A DNA stretch of 64,000 nucleotides from Longispora albida DSM 44784 (GTDB lineage Bacteria > Actinomycetota > Actinomycetes > Mycobacteriales > Micromonosporaceae), in assembly GCF_000379825.1 (NCBI RefSeq), contig NZ_KB903837.1, forward strand, positions 132,762-196,761, given 5' to 3'. Shown one piece after another: positions 25,146 through 34,102 of this stretch; the stretch's first letter is position 1; the number at the start of each line of letters is the position of its first letter. The position numbers were made by a program, and so were the translations under genes. The notes beneath the pieces were generated by a model. It did no database searches. It had not been told where the DNA came from and worked only from the letters and a program-made list of their open reading frames with translations.

Positions 25146-26273
25146 CTACCAATTCCATGATGCAAGCGGGTCGGTTTGTATTGCGCCCGGTAGAGACTGA
25201 TCTGTGAGGTAGAAGGTCTGGGGGTCGTCAAGGTAGCCTCGTAGGGTATCCGCCTCTCCCTGCGGAGCGATAGCGTCAAGAAATGCCTGCTTACCCTCGG
25301 GGCAGATGGCGACAATTTTGAATTTTTCGTCTTTGAGAACCTTCGCCGTCAATGCCTTCCTGATAGTCACGTTCACTGGAACGTCGCCCAAGCCATACCC
25401 GGCTATGACAATGCCTTCGGCTCGTTCCAGGGATGCGCTGAAATTGCGATATGCGGATTCGAATGGCTGCCGTCGCACGATCTGGGATTTCCTGTCCGTA
25501 AGGACCACTGCGGGATTATAGAAAGCATCCCCATTCGGGTCGTATTGGAAAACTCTGGCACTCCTGAGCTCCTGCAAGTTACCTGCCTTATAGATTTCAC
25601 CCGCGTGCTCTACCCATTGCACACTGCCATGCAGATGATTCAGCAACACCTTCGTTTTAGGCGGTACAGCTGAAAACCTGTCCGGATCTCTAAGCTTGAA
25701 CACGGGAATACTGCCGTGGCGCCGGTCCGTCAAGATAGTGGGCTTAAAGGGTGCGGCCTCGTCGGCCATGTCCGAGTCACGTTCTAAAAAGGCTCCGTCT
25801 AGGAGGGCGTCATAGTTTAGAGTGAAGCAGTTTAGCCTTCTGCTATCGCGGACATTTTCCATCCAGTCAATAAAAGCCCGGTATCGAAGCCATTCGGGTG
25901 AAGACTTCCTGATGATGGAAGCTTCTGCGACTTCCTCTAGTACGATTCCCGCCCCATGTCTGTATAGAGTTGCTATACGACTGCTTGTGAGTCGGAATGG
26001 CTTGCGCTTTCTTTGCCTAAAAATCCCCTCTATCGCCATCAATTCAACTAGAGTGTCCACAAGGCGGTCAAGCGGGCCTAGTAGCTCCTCGAATCCGCCT
26101 CTAGGGGGTCTTTGGGTATCTACGCACAGGTGCATTGCGGCTCTTTTGAGCCTTTCGGAGCAATCAAGAGTGGCGTCTAGATGTTGCGACAGATGACTGC
26201 AGCTCAGCCTCTGGCTGTACACAAGGCTAGCGCCATTGCCGATGAGTGCGCACAAGCTTCTATCGAGAGACAT
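25146..26273 (-). CDS. SIR2-domain protein, candidate NADase of anti-phage defence
   Basis: A 375-residue protein with the SIR2_2-type signature set: nucleotide loop IGNGAS (11-16), TLNYD (151-155), catalytic LHGS (His215), and the late Rossmann motif GYGLGD (292-297). Many proteins of this class deplete NAD on phage detection. The rest of the chain (about 20-145) is helical and has no domain I recognise, so the sensor is unknown. The gene and its flanks are clearly AT-richer than the surroundings and use codons rare elsewhere, a sign of transfer. GGAGG lies about 8 bases before the ATG at 26273. No partner gene is adjacent, so it would be a single-gene system. A non-defence role is possible. 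Confidence 0.78.
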   Translation of the reverse strand: MSLDRSLCALIGNGASLVYSQRLSCSHLSQHLDATLDCSERLKRAAMHLCVDTQRPPRGGFEELLGPLDRLVDTLVELMAIEGIFRQRKRKPFRLTSSRIATLYRHGAGIVLEEVAEASIIRKSSPEWLRYRAFIDWMENVRDSRRLNCFTLNYDALLDGAFLERDSDMADEAAPFKPTILTDRRHGSIPVFKLRDPDRFSAVPPKTKVLLNHLHGSVQWVEHAGEIYKAGNLQELRSARVFQYDPNGDAFYNPAVVLTDRKSQIVRRQPFESAYRNFSASLERAEGIVIAGYGLGDVPVNVTIRKALTAKVLKDEKFKIVAICPEGKQAFLDAIAPQGEADTLRGYLDDPQTFYLTDQSLPGAIQTDPLASWNW

Positions 26274-26469
26274 TGTGGGCCTCCAAGCTCATCGCTGGGT
26301 CACCCTGCAATTCCAGTGGAGCACAGATCAATCCAGGGGGTGGCAATTCGAGCTCGTTCGCGAGATTGATTCGTGATTCGCATCTGTGCAGGTTGGGACG
26401 CCCTTGGCGTCAGGGGGCGAATCTCGGAGTCTCCGGTCGAGGCACCCGTTGCTTGTAGATTCGGAGCAC

Positions 26470-28326
26470 CTACGGCAGCAGCAGGGTCACCGCGACGGCC
26501 CGGTGGTCGGAGGCCTGGCTGTCCGGGGTGATGACGCCTGAGGCTGTGAGGCCTTCGGTGACGAGTACGTGGTCGATCTGCTCGCGGGGTGTGTCGCTCG
26601 GGAAGGTGCGGACGGGCCGGCTGGGCGCGAAGGCGTCGCGGAAGCCGGCGTCGGTGAGGACGGTGAAGGCCGACGAGCCCGGTTCGATGTTGAGATCACC
26701 GGCCAGGACGACGGGCAGGCCGGGGTACTCGCGGAGCAGGCCTGCCGCCACGCGCGCCTGTTCGGCCGGCGGGTTGCTGCCGTCCGGCTGGAAATGCGTC
26801 GAGATCAGGGCGAGTTTGCGGCCACCGGGGAGCTCGGCCACGGCCCCGAGTGCCTGTGCCCCGGTCGGGCCGGCCGGCGGGAGCAGCACGCGGCGCACGG
26901 AGCGCAGCGGTACCCGGGCGAGGATCGCGTCGCCCCACAGCCCGTCGGCTGCCGGGCCGAACACGTACTCCATGCGCAGGCGCTTGGCGAGCAGCACGAG
27001 CGTGTCGTGGCCGCCGTTGAGGAACCAGCCCCGGTCCACCTCGCTCAGCAGGACGATGTCGGGGTTCTGGTCAAGGATCGTGGCCGCCAGGTCGTCGACG
27101 GCGAAGCGGCCGGTCAGGTCGAAGCCCATCCGGATGTTGTAGGTGACGAGGCGGACGGAGCGGGAGGCCTGCTGGTCCTCCGGGTCGGGTACGGCACCGG
27201 AGGACGCGAGGAACACCGCCACGGCCAGTGCGGCCGCCTGGCTGAGCCGGATGGCGTGCTGTGTCCATCGTGGACGTTCGGCGGACTCGGCTGGCGGGCC
27301 GGCCAGGACGACGGTCGCCGTCAGCCAGAGCGCTGCCGCGAAGAGGACGGCCACGTTCGGGAAGGGGAGGTCGAGGTCGTAGCTGGCGTAGTACAGGAAA
27401 AGCATGATCATGAAGGCGAGCAGGCCCCCGGCGGCGGCCAGACCGCCCCGGACCCGGCCGGACCCCTGGCCTGGGACCGCGTCGCCGGGCACCGCGAGCC
27501 TCGCTCCCCGGCTGGGCCGGGCGATCGCGCCGAGGCACGCTCCCAGCAGGACGGCGGCGACGGGTGGCGCGCTCAGGGAGAACGGCAGCAGCGCCCCGGC
27601 GATGGCCACACCCCACCGGCCCTTGCGGTGCGTGATCGAGGCGACCCAGACGCCGAGGGAGCATCCGGCCACGGTCGCGGCGATCGCGAGCGGGCGTTCA
27701 GGCAGGCCGACCAGCGCGCCGGTCGCCATCGGGGCGCTGGTGACGATGGTGGCCAGGACGAGAGCCGGGCCGGCAGCGAGCCAGAAACGCGCGGGTGCCG
27801 GATCGGCCCCGGAACGCTCGGGGACCGCCGAGGTCGCGGCGAGGGTGATCAGCCCGGCCAGGACCAGGATGACCCACACCCACCATCCCGTACGCCATTG
27901 CAGGTCGACGCCCCCGAGCAGCGCGTGCGCCGTCGCGTTGAGCCCGAAACCGCCAGCCAGGCCGACCGCGGCCCACCGGCTGCCCAGCCCGCCCACCGCC
28001 AGGCTCACCAGCCACCACAGGCCGAAGACCAGCGCCGCCGTCGACGCGACGAGCTGGGGCGTGCCGCCGTGCGTGCCCTGGAGGACGATCCTGGCCACGA
28101 CCAGGCCCAGCGCCGACAGCAGCGCGAACGACGGCCCGGCCCGCCTCGCCAGCGGGACAGCCACGAACGCCGCCGCGAAGCAAACGAGCGCGAAGAGCCC
28201 GATCTGCTCGGCTGGCGTGGCTCCGGCCGAACCGTACACAGTGATCAGTGACGGCAGCCAGACCCGCAGGACATCGATGATGAGCGCTACGCCGAAGGCC
28301 ATGACGAGAATGAGACTCCTCGCCAC
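26470..28326 (-). CDS. polytopic membrane protein with C-terminal endonuclease/exonuclease/phosphatase domain
   Basis: A 618-residue protein. About ten or eleven hydrophobic helices fill residues 1-370. The C-terminal 240 residues are an EEP domain: VTYNIRMGFD, LLSEVDRGW, ISTHFQPDG, AGDLNIEPGSSAF and the catalytic QASDHRAVAV. This domain hydrolyses phosphodiester or phosphomonoester bonds in nucleic acids, phospholipids or inositides; in a membrane-anchored form a lipid or exported nucleic acid is equally possible. It lies 27 bases downstream of the second M4 protease gene on the same strand. The 196 bases towards the SIR2 gene hold only that gene's leader. Confidence 0.87.
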   Translation of the reverse strand: MARSLILVMAFGVALIIDVLRVWLPSLITVYGSAGATPAEQIGLFALVCFAAAFVAVPLARRAGPSFALLSALGLVVARIVLQGTHGGTPQLVASTAALVFGLWWLVSLAVGGLGSRWAAVGLAGGFGLNATAHALLGGVDLQWRTGWWVWVILVLAGLITLAATSAVPERSGADPAPARFWLAAGPALVLATIVTSAPMATGALVGLPERPLAIAATVAGCSLGVWVASITHRKGRWGVAIAGALLPFSLSAPPVAAVLLGACLGAIARPSRGARLAVPGDAVPGQGSGRVRGGLAAAGGLLAFMIMLFLYYASYDLDLPFPNVAVLFAAALWLTATVVLAGPPAESAERPRWTQHAIRLSQAAALAVAVFLASSGAVPDPEDQQASRSVRLVTYNIRMGFDLTGRFAVDDLAATILDQNPDIVLLSEVDRGWFLNGGHDTLVLLAKRLRMEYVFGPAADGLWGDAILARVPLRSVRRVLLPPAGPTGAQALGAVAELPGGRKLALISTHFQPDGSNPPAEQARVAAGLLREYPGLPVVLAGDLNIEPGSSAFTVLTDAGFRDAFAPSRPVRTFPSDTPREQIDHVLVTEGLTASGVITPDSQASDHRAVAVTLLLP

Positions 28327-28353
28327 GGCCTCCGGTCAAGCACTGCTCTCAGG

Positions 28354-30774
28354 TCAGGACACGTTCAGCGCCGTGTCGTCGATGACGAAGGACGTCTGGA
28401 GGGTGACATCCTCGGTACCGGTGAACTTCAGCGTCACCGTCTGCCCTGCGAAGCCGGACACGTTGAACGAGCGGAGCGCGTAGGCGTTGTTGGCGTTCAG
28501 GTTCGAGTACGTGGCCAGCGTCGTCGCGCCGAGCTGCACGGTCAGCCGGTCGTACTGGATCGAGGTCGTCGTCTCCGAGGTCGTGATCTTCAGGTAGAAG
28601 CTGAGCGTGTAGTTCGCGCAGCCCTGCGGGATGCTCACCGTCTGCGAGAGCGTGTCGGTGTGCGTCGTGCCGTAGCCGTCGAGCCACGCGCTGCGGGTGC
28701 CGGTGCGCGGAGCGCCAGTGCCGCCCCACGCGCCGATCACGCCGGCCGTCGCCGTCCACGGTGCCGAGCCCACCTCGAAGCCCGGGTTGCCGAGCTTCTG
28801 ACCCGGGCTGCCGCAGCCACCCGTGCCGTTGATGGTCAGCGCGTAGGAGGTCGACCGGGTCACTGCCGTGCCCGTGCCGGTGATAGTGATCGTGTACGTG
28901 CCGGGAGCCGCCCCGGCCGTCGTCGAGATCGTCATCGTCGAGGTGAAACCGGAGTTGCCGGAAACGGGGTTGAAGCCCACCGTCACGCCGGACGGCGCGC
29001 CAGCCGAGGACAGCGTCACGGCCTGCGGAGCGCCCACAGTGGTCGTCGTGGTGACGGTCGCCGTGAGGGTGCCGCCCGGGTTCGTGTTACCCGATCCAGG
29101 GCTGACCGCGATCGAGAAGTCCTGGCTGCTCGTGCACGGCGCGTCGTTACCCGCGACGTTCACGGAGGTCCACGACGACTGCACGGCCTTGTACTCGGTG
29201 CTGCACAGCCCGTACAGGTCCTTCGCGGCCGTCAGGGTGTACGCGCGGGACGTGTTGGCCGGGTTGCTGGTCAGCACGTAGCGGGTGGTCGTGGTGAAGT
29301 ACAGGTCGAGCGCGCGGTACCAGATCTTCTCGGCCTTGGCGCGGCCGATGCCGACGGTGCCCGGGTTCGAACCGCACAGGGGCGAGGTGCCGTACGGGGT
29401 GGCGCCGGTACCCTCGGCCAGGTTGAAGTAGAAGTGGTTGCCGACGCCGGACGAGTAGTGCACGTCGACGTTCTGGGTCGAGGTCGACCAGCAGGTGTGC
29501 GAGGAACCGTCCAGCCCCGGGTTGTACATGTACCGCAGCGGCGTGCCGTTCCCGTTGATGTTGATCTTCTCGCCGACCTGGTAGTCGCCCGGGTCGGAGG
29601 CGTTGCCGCCGTAGAACTCGACCATGTTGCCGAAGATGTCGGACGTGGCCTCGTTCAGGCCGCCGGACTCGCCGGAGTAGACCAGGCCCGACAGCGCCTC
29701 GGTCACGCCGTGCGCCATCTCGTGCCCGGCCACGTCGATCGAGACCAGCGGGCGCTGGTTGCTCGCGCCGTCGCCGTAGGTCATCCGTGAGCCGTCCCAG
29801 AACGCGTTGATGTACGCGTTGCCGTAGTGGACCCGGCTCGGCACGCCCTGGCCGTTGCCGAAGATGCCGTTACGGCCGTGGACGTTCTTGAAGTAGTCGA
29901 ACGTCAGAGCCGCGCCGTAGTGCGCGTCGACGCCGGCGGACTGGCGGTTCGACTGGGTGCCGTTGCCCCACGTGTTGTCGGGGTCGGTGAAGTTGGTGCA
30001 GGTGGACGTGCCCTGGTTCATGTCGCAGGTGTTGCCGTTGCCGTGCGAGGGGTCGATCATCGTGTAGGTGCTGCCGCTGAGCGTCGTGTCGATGGTGACC
30101 GAGCCAGCGTAGATGCTGTTACCGGTACCGGCGACGAGCGCGCCACCACTCGCGCTGTCACCTGTCCCCGTGCTCGCCGTCCGCGACCCGAGCGTCTTGA
30201 TCGCGTCAGCCTTGCCGAGCACGGCGCCCGTCTGGGCGTCGGTCAGCACGTGCAGCCGGCTCGGGGTCTGCGCGGCCACGCCGGAGACCACGGTCTCCCA
30301 GGCCAGCCTGCCGGTACCCGAGGTCGCGTCGATCACCAGCCGGGGCGCGGACACGCCGCTGACCTGCCCGGTGAACTCCTGCCTCGCCCTGGCGGCAGCC
30401 TGCCCGGACTGCACGCCGGGCGTGGTGTTCGCGCTGATCGGGGCCGCGAGGCCGCTGGAGGCACCGGCGAAGGCCCCGCCCGGTGCGTTGTGGACGACGA
30501 AGTCGCCGCCGATCACGGGCAGCCCGCGGTACGTCCGGTTGTACCGGACGTGCGAGGCGCCGTCGGGGTCGACGCTCGTCCGCGCCACGACATAGCCGTC
30601 ACCAGCCGAACCGGCGATCTCCGCCCGGTGCGCGGTCAGCGCGGCCGTGGCGGCGGCGAGAGCCTGGTCCTGGCTGGTGGCCGGGGAGGCGCCCGCCGGG
30701 GCTGTGGTGGCCACGGTGGCCAGCAGCCCAGCGACGAGCGTCAGTACCCCGGAAACGGCAATGGATTTTCGCAT
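28354..30774 (-). CDS. secreted M4 (thermolysin-like) metalloprotease, second copy
   Basis: An 806-residue exported zinc protease, paralogous to the one at 17642. Signal peptide about 1-29 (AGASPATSQ after it), FTP/PepSY propeptide, catalytic HEMAH at 351-355 and the glutamate ligand in GGLNEATSD. The middle Ig-like segment differs from that of the first copy. The C-terminal module is nearly the same (SAWLDGYGTTHTDTLSQTVS against KAWLDGYGSAHTDTLSQTVS). AGGAGA precedes the ATG. The 231-base region upstream is AT-richer and probably carries its promoter and that of the divergent gene. Confidence 0.93.
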   Translation of the reverse strand: MRKSIAVSGVLTLVAGLLATVATTAPAGASPATSQDQALAAATAALTAHRAEIAGSAGDGYVVARTSVDPDGASHVRYNRTYRGLPVIGGDFVVHNAPGGAFAGASSGLAAPISANTTPGVQSGQAAARARQEFTGQVSGVSAPRLVIDATSGTGRLAWETVVSGVAAQTPSRLHVLTDAQTGAVLGKADAIKTLGSRTASTGTGDSASGGALVAGTGNSIYAGSVTIDTTLSGSTYTMIDPSHGNGNTCDMNQGTSTCTNFTDPDNTWGNGTQSNRQSAGVDAHYGAALTFDYFKNVHGRNGIFGNGQGVPSRVHYGNAYINAFWDGSRMTYGDGASNQRPLVSIDVAGHEMAHGVTEALSGLVYSGESGGLNEATSDIFGNMVEFYGGNASDPGDYQVGEKININGNGTPLRYMYNPGLDGSSHTCWSTSTQNVDVHYSSGVGNHFYFNLAEGTGATPYGTSPLCGSNPGTVGIGRAKAEKIWYRALDLYFTTTTRYVLTSNPANTSRAYTLTAAKDLYGLCSTEYKAVQSSWTSVNVAGNDAPCTSSQDFSIAVSPGSGNTNPGGTLTATVTTTTTVGAPQAVTLSSAGAPSGVTVGFNPVSGNSGFTSTMTISTTAGAAPGTYTITITGTGTAVTRSTSYALTINGTGGCGSPGQKLGNPGFEVGSAPWTATAGVIGAWGGTGAPRTGTRSAWLDGYGTTHTDTLSQTVSIPQGCANYTLSFYLKITTSETTTSIQYDRLTVQLGATTLATYSNLNANNAYALRSFNVSGFAGQTVTLKFTGTEDVTLQTSFVIDDTALNVS

Positions 30775-31005
30775 TCGATTCTCCTAGCCGAGGGGAGGCG
30801 GCCCGAGTTGGCAAATGACCGCCGATATATCTCTATCAGTCGATCTTTTGGCCGGTAAAGCCCTGGTCAGGCTTCACGCTTTCCCGGAAAGTGCTGTTAT
30901 TCAAAGGCGGGGAACGCTTACTTTCCCCGAAAGCGCAGTGCCGACTGTGGACTTTCTTTCGCCGCAATGCGCGCAACTGCGTGATCGATCGGTCACTCTG
31001 GATGC

Positions 31006-31902
31006 ATGGCTCGTGCGGCGCGGAAGCCACCCGAACTGGTCGGCAAGATCTTCCCGGTCGGTCACGCCCGGCGGTGCGGCCTGACCGGCGCGCAGCTGCG
31101 CGGGGCCGGCTGGCAGCGGATCTTCCGTGGTGTGTACGCGGACGCCGACCTGGTCATCGACCACCGGCACCGCTGCCTCGCCGCCGCGATGCTCCTGCCG
31201 CCGGGCGCGGCGGTCACCGGCCGGTCTGCCGCGTGGCTCTACGGCGCCCAGCTGCTCGCCGACGAGGCGGAGGTGGAGGTGGTGACCCCGCCGGAGTACC
31301 GGTTCGGGCCGGTCGCGGGCCTGGCCATCCGCACGTACCCCGTCCCGGCCTCCGAAGTGGACTTCCGGGAACACGGGCGCATCCCCGTGACCACGCCCGA
31401 GCGCACCGGCCTCGAACTCGCCCGCGACCTCCCGCCCGCCGACGCCGTCGCGTACCTCGACGCGCTCGCCGGGCTCGGCGTCCTCGACCGGCAGGCGCTG
31501 GAGCGGTACGCGATCCGGCTGGCCGGGCGGCGCGGCGGCCGGCGGCTCCGGCTCGCAGCCCCGCTCGTCGACCCGAGAGCCGAGTCGGCGCAGGAGTCCC
31601 GGCTGCGCGTCCGGCTGATCCTGGCCGGGCTGCCCGTGCCGGTACCCCAGTTCGAGATCCATACCGGCCGCGAGTTCCTCGGCCGGGTCGACCTCGCCTG
31701 GCCCGAGTACCGGGTGGCCGCCGAGTACGACGCGCTCTGGCACGGCGACCCGCGCCAGCTGCACGCCGACCGGCGCAGGCTCAACCGGCTGGCAGCCGCC
31801 GGCTGGCTCGTCCTGCACGTCACGGCCCAGCGGATGCGCGAGGACCTGGCCGGGCTGGCCCGGGAGCTGCGCGCGGTGCTGCGGTCGCGCAGACAGTACT
31901 GA
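31006..31902 (+). CDS. AbiEi-like / DUF559-type protein with Vsr-like nuclease fold
   Basis: A 298-residue protein common in actinobacteria. The N-terminal half resembles the winged-helix region seen in AbiEi-type antitoxins (HARRCGLTGAQLRGAGWQRI, FRGVYADADLV). The C-terminal half (GRVDLAWPEYRVAAEYD, WHGDPRQLHADRRRLNRL, GWLVLHVTAQRM) has the D...E-x-D pattern of DUF559/Vsr-like endonuclease folds. Whether it cleaves DNA is unknown. No AbiEii-type toxin gene is adjacent, so a toxin-antitoxin role is not supported here. Confidence 0.8.
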   Translation: MARAARKPPELVGKIFPVGHARRCGLTGAQLRGAGWQRIFRGVYADADLVIDHRHRCLAAAMLLPPGAAVTGRSAAWLYGAQLLADEAEVEVVTPPEYRFGPVAGLAIRTYPVPASEVDFREHGRIPVTTPERTGLELARDLPPADAVAYLDALAGLGVLDRQALERYAIRLAGRRGGRRLRLAAPLVDPRAESAQESRLRVRLILAGLPVPVPQFEIHTGREFLGRVDLAWPEYRVAAEYDALWHGDPRQLHADRRRLNRLAAAGWLVLHVTAQRMREDLAGLARELRAVLRSRRQY

Positions 31903-31926
31903 TCGGCGCCCAGGTACAGTGCATAT

Positions 31927-33132
31927 GTGTTTAAAAAGGTTATTTGGGTGATTGCTTCGGGGAGTATGGCTGGCCTGGCCGCGCTGAGCGGCTGCGGTTC
32001 GAACGAGCCGAAGGCGACCGTCGCCCCGCCAGCGGCCACCTCGCCGAGCCCCAGCCCCTCGCCGTCGGCCTCGCCATCACCGGCCTTCGACGGCCTGCCG
32101 GGCATGCCGCCGCCGGTCAGCACCGCCGACGTCTACGCGGCCTCTGCACCCGGCAAGTTCTCCGAAGCGGTCAAGGGCGCCAGGGAACTGGTGTACGTGC
32201 CGCACAACAACTCCAACGACGTCTGGGTGATCGACCCCAAGACGTTCCAGGTGATCGACAAGTACTACGGCGGCGAGGAACCCCAGCACATCGTGCCCTC
32301 GTACGACATGACGACGCTGTACGTCACCGCCGACAAGGTGCCGGCCGGCTCGCTGATCCCGATCGACCCGAAGACCGGCAAGCCCGGCGAGGCGATCATG
32401 CTCCAGGACCCGTACAACCTGTACTTCACGCCGGACGGCAAGTACGCGATCGTCGTCGCCGAGTGGTACAAGCGGCTGGACTTCTACGAGCTCGGCACCT
32501 GGAAGCTCCACAAGCAGCTCAGCGTGCCGGAGTGCGCGGGCGTGAACCACATGGACTTCACCACGGACGGCAAACGGGCCCTGGTCACCTGCGAGTTCGC
32601 CAACAAGCTCATCGCCGTGGACATGACGACGCTGGAACAGGTGCAGACCTTCCAGCTCGACCGGGTACCCAACGGCATGCCGCAGGACTCCCGCCTCGCA
32701 CCCGACGGCAAGACGTTCTTCGTCGCTGACATGCACGCCGACGGGGTGTACATGTTCGACGGCCAGGCGACGAAGCAGACCGGCTTCATCCCGACCGGCA
32801 AGGGCGCCCACGCCGCGTACTTCTCCCGCGACTCCAAGCGCATGTTCGTCACCAACCGGGGCGAGGGCAGCGTCACCGTCGTCGACCCGGCCACGTACCA
32901 GGTCCTCACCAAGTGGCGCATCCCTGGCGGCGGCAGCCCCGACATGGGCTCGGTGTCAGCGGACGGCACCCAGCTGTGGCTCAGCGGCAGGTACCACGAC
33001 GAGGTGTACGTGCTCAGCACCGAGGACGGCAGGCTGCTCGCCAGGATTCCGGTCGGCTCCGGCCCGCACGGGCTCACGTACTGGCCGCAGCCCGGCCGGT
33101 TCTCCCTCGGCCACACCAGCAACATCCGCTAG
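31927..33132 (+). CDS. beta-propeller lipoprotein (YVTN/YncE-like)
   Basis: A 401-residue lipoprotein. The signal sequence ends in the lipobox LSGC (Cys23). A Ser/Pro linker (about 38-55) is followed by a propeller of repeated blades such as YVPHNNSNDVWVIDPKTFQV, TLYVTADK and MFVTNRGEGSVTVVDPAT. It is probably anchored on the outer face of the membrane. Propellers of this kind bind partners or small ligands; a specific role is not evident. It starts GTG at 31927, 24 bases after the previous gene. Its stop overlaps the convergent EamA gene by 4 bases. Confidence 0.87.
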   Translation: MFKKVIWVIASGSMAGLAALSGCGSNEPKATVAPPAATSPSPSPSPSASPSPAFDGLPGMPPPVSTADVYAASAPGKFSEAVKGARELVYVPHNNSNDVWVIDPKTFQVIDKYYGGEEPQHIVPSYDMTTLYVTADKVPAGSLIPIDPKTGKPGEAIMLQDPYNLYFTPDGKYAIVVAEWYKRLDFYELGTWKLHKQLSVPECAGVNHMDFTTDGKRALVTCEFANKLIAVDMTTLEQVQTFQLDRVPNGMPQDSRLAPDGKTFFVADMHADGVYMFDGQATKQTGFIPTGKGAHAAYFSRDSKRMFVTNRGEGSVTVVDPATYQVLTKWRIPGGGSPDMGSVSADGTQLWLSGRYHDEVYVLSTEDGRLLARIPVGSGPHGLTYWPQPGRFSLGHTSNIR

Positions 33133-34028
33133 CGGAGGTCGTCAGCCCCGTCCTTGTCCCGGGCGGGGCGGAGCGCTCCCGTGTACACGCCGGCCAGCAC
33201 CAGCAGCCCGCCGATCACCAGCGAGGACGTGACGGGCTCGTCGTCCAGCCACGCGGACAACGCTATGGCGAAGATCGGGGCGATCACGACCACGTACGCC
33301 GCCCGGGACGCCGCCCAGCGCTGGAGCACGACGAGGTAGAGCACGAAGACGAGCACCGAGCCGACCGGTACCAGATAGGCCAGCGCCAGCCACGTCTCAG
33401 CCCGCTCCGGCAGCCTCCACGACTCCCGGGCGACCAGCGAACCCGCCAGCAACGCGGCCGCCCCGGTCGTCATGCCGACGGCGTTGACCGCCACCGGATG
33501 CGCCGCCGGGAACCTGTGCGCCAGCACAGCCGCCTGGGACAGGCACAGCACGCTGCCGAGCGCGGCGAGCAGCGACAGCGCCGGTACCGAACCGCGCAGC
33601 GGCGTACTCGACACCACGGCGACCCCGGCCAGCGCGAGCACCGTACCCACGACGGACAGCAGCCGCAGCCGCTCGTCACCCTGGAGCACGGCGAGCAGCA
33701 ACGTCACCAGCGGTACGAGCGCCAGCAGGGTCTGCCCGAGGCCGGCCTGGATGCTGACCAGCGCGTAGTAGGCCAGCGCGAACCCGCCACCGAAGTTCAG
33801 CAGGCCGTACACCAGGGCACCGGCCAGCGCCCGGCCGCGCGGTACCGGCAGCCGCATGACCGCCATGACCAGGAGAAGGATCCCGGCCGCCAGCCCGAAC
33901 CGGAGCCCGGCTCCCCACAACGGGTCGAGCTCACGATTGCTGAACCGGACCCCGACGGCGTTCCCGCCCGCCAGCACCGAGGCGCCGGCGAAGCTCAGCA
34001 GCGCCAGGCGATCCGGGCCCTGCGCCAT
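33129..34028 (-). CDS. EamA/DMT-family transporter
   Basis: A 299-residue protein with ten hydrophobic segments in two homologous halves, the drug/metabolite transporter (EamA) pattern (ending DEPVTSSLVIGGLLVLAGVY). It probably exports a metabolite or amino acid. The substrate is unknown. ATG at 34028 gives a short cytoplasmic N-terminus. It overlaps the convergent lipoprotein gene by four bases at their stops. Confidence 0.9.
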   Translation of the reverse strand: MAQGPDRLALLSFAGASVLAGGNAVGVRFSNRELDPLWGAGLRFGLAAGILLLVMAVMRLPVPRGRALAGALVYGLLNFGGGFALAYYALVSIQAGLGQTLLALVPLVTLLLAVLQGDERLRLLSVVGTVLALAGVAVVSSTPLRGSVPALSLLAALGSVLCLSQAAVLAHRFPAAHPVAVNAVGMTTGAAALLAGSLVARESWRLPERAETWLALAYLVPVGSVLVFVLYLVVLQRWAASRAAYVVVIAPIFAIALSAWLDDEPVTSSLVIGGLLVLAGVYTGALRPARDKDGADDLR

Positions 34029-34102
34029 AACCCCACCGTACGCCGGACCGGGCGGGCCAGGTCACCACCAGGAACTTTCCGTCACGATGGGCGTTTCGGC
34101 CG

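Noticed and set aside
31006-31902. AbiEi-like protein as half of a toxin-antitoxin pair
   Set aside because: No AbiEii-type nucleotidyltransferase gene is adjacent.
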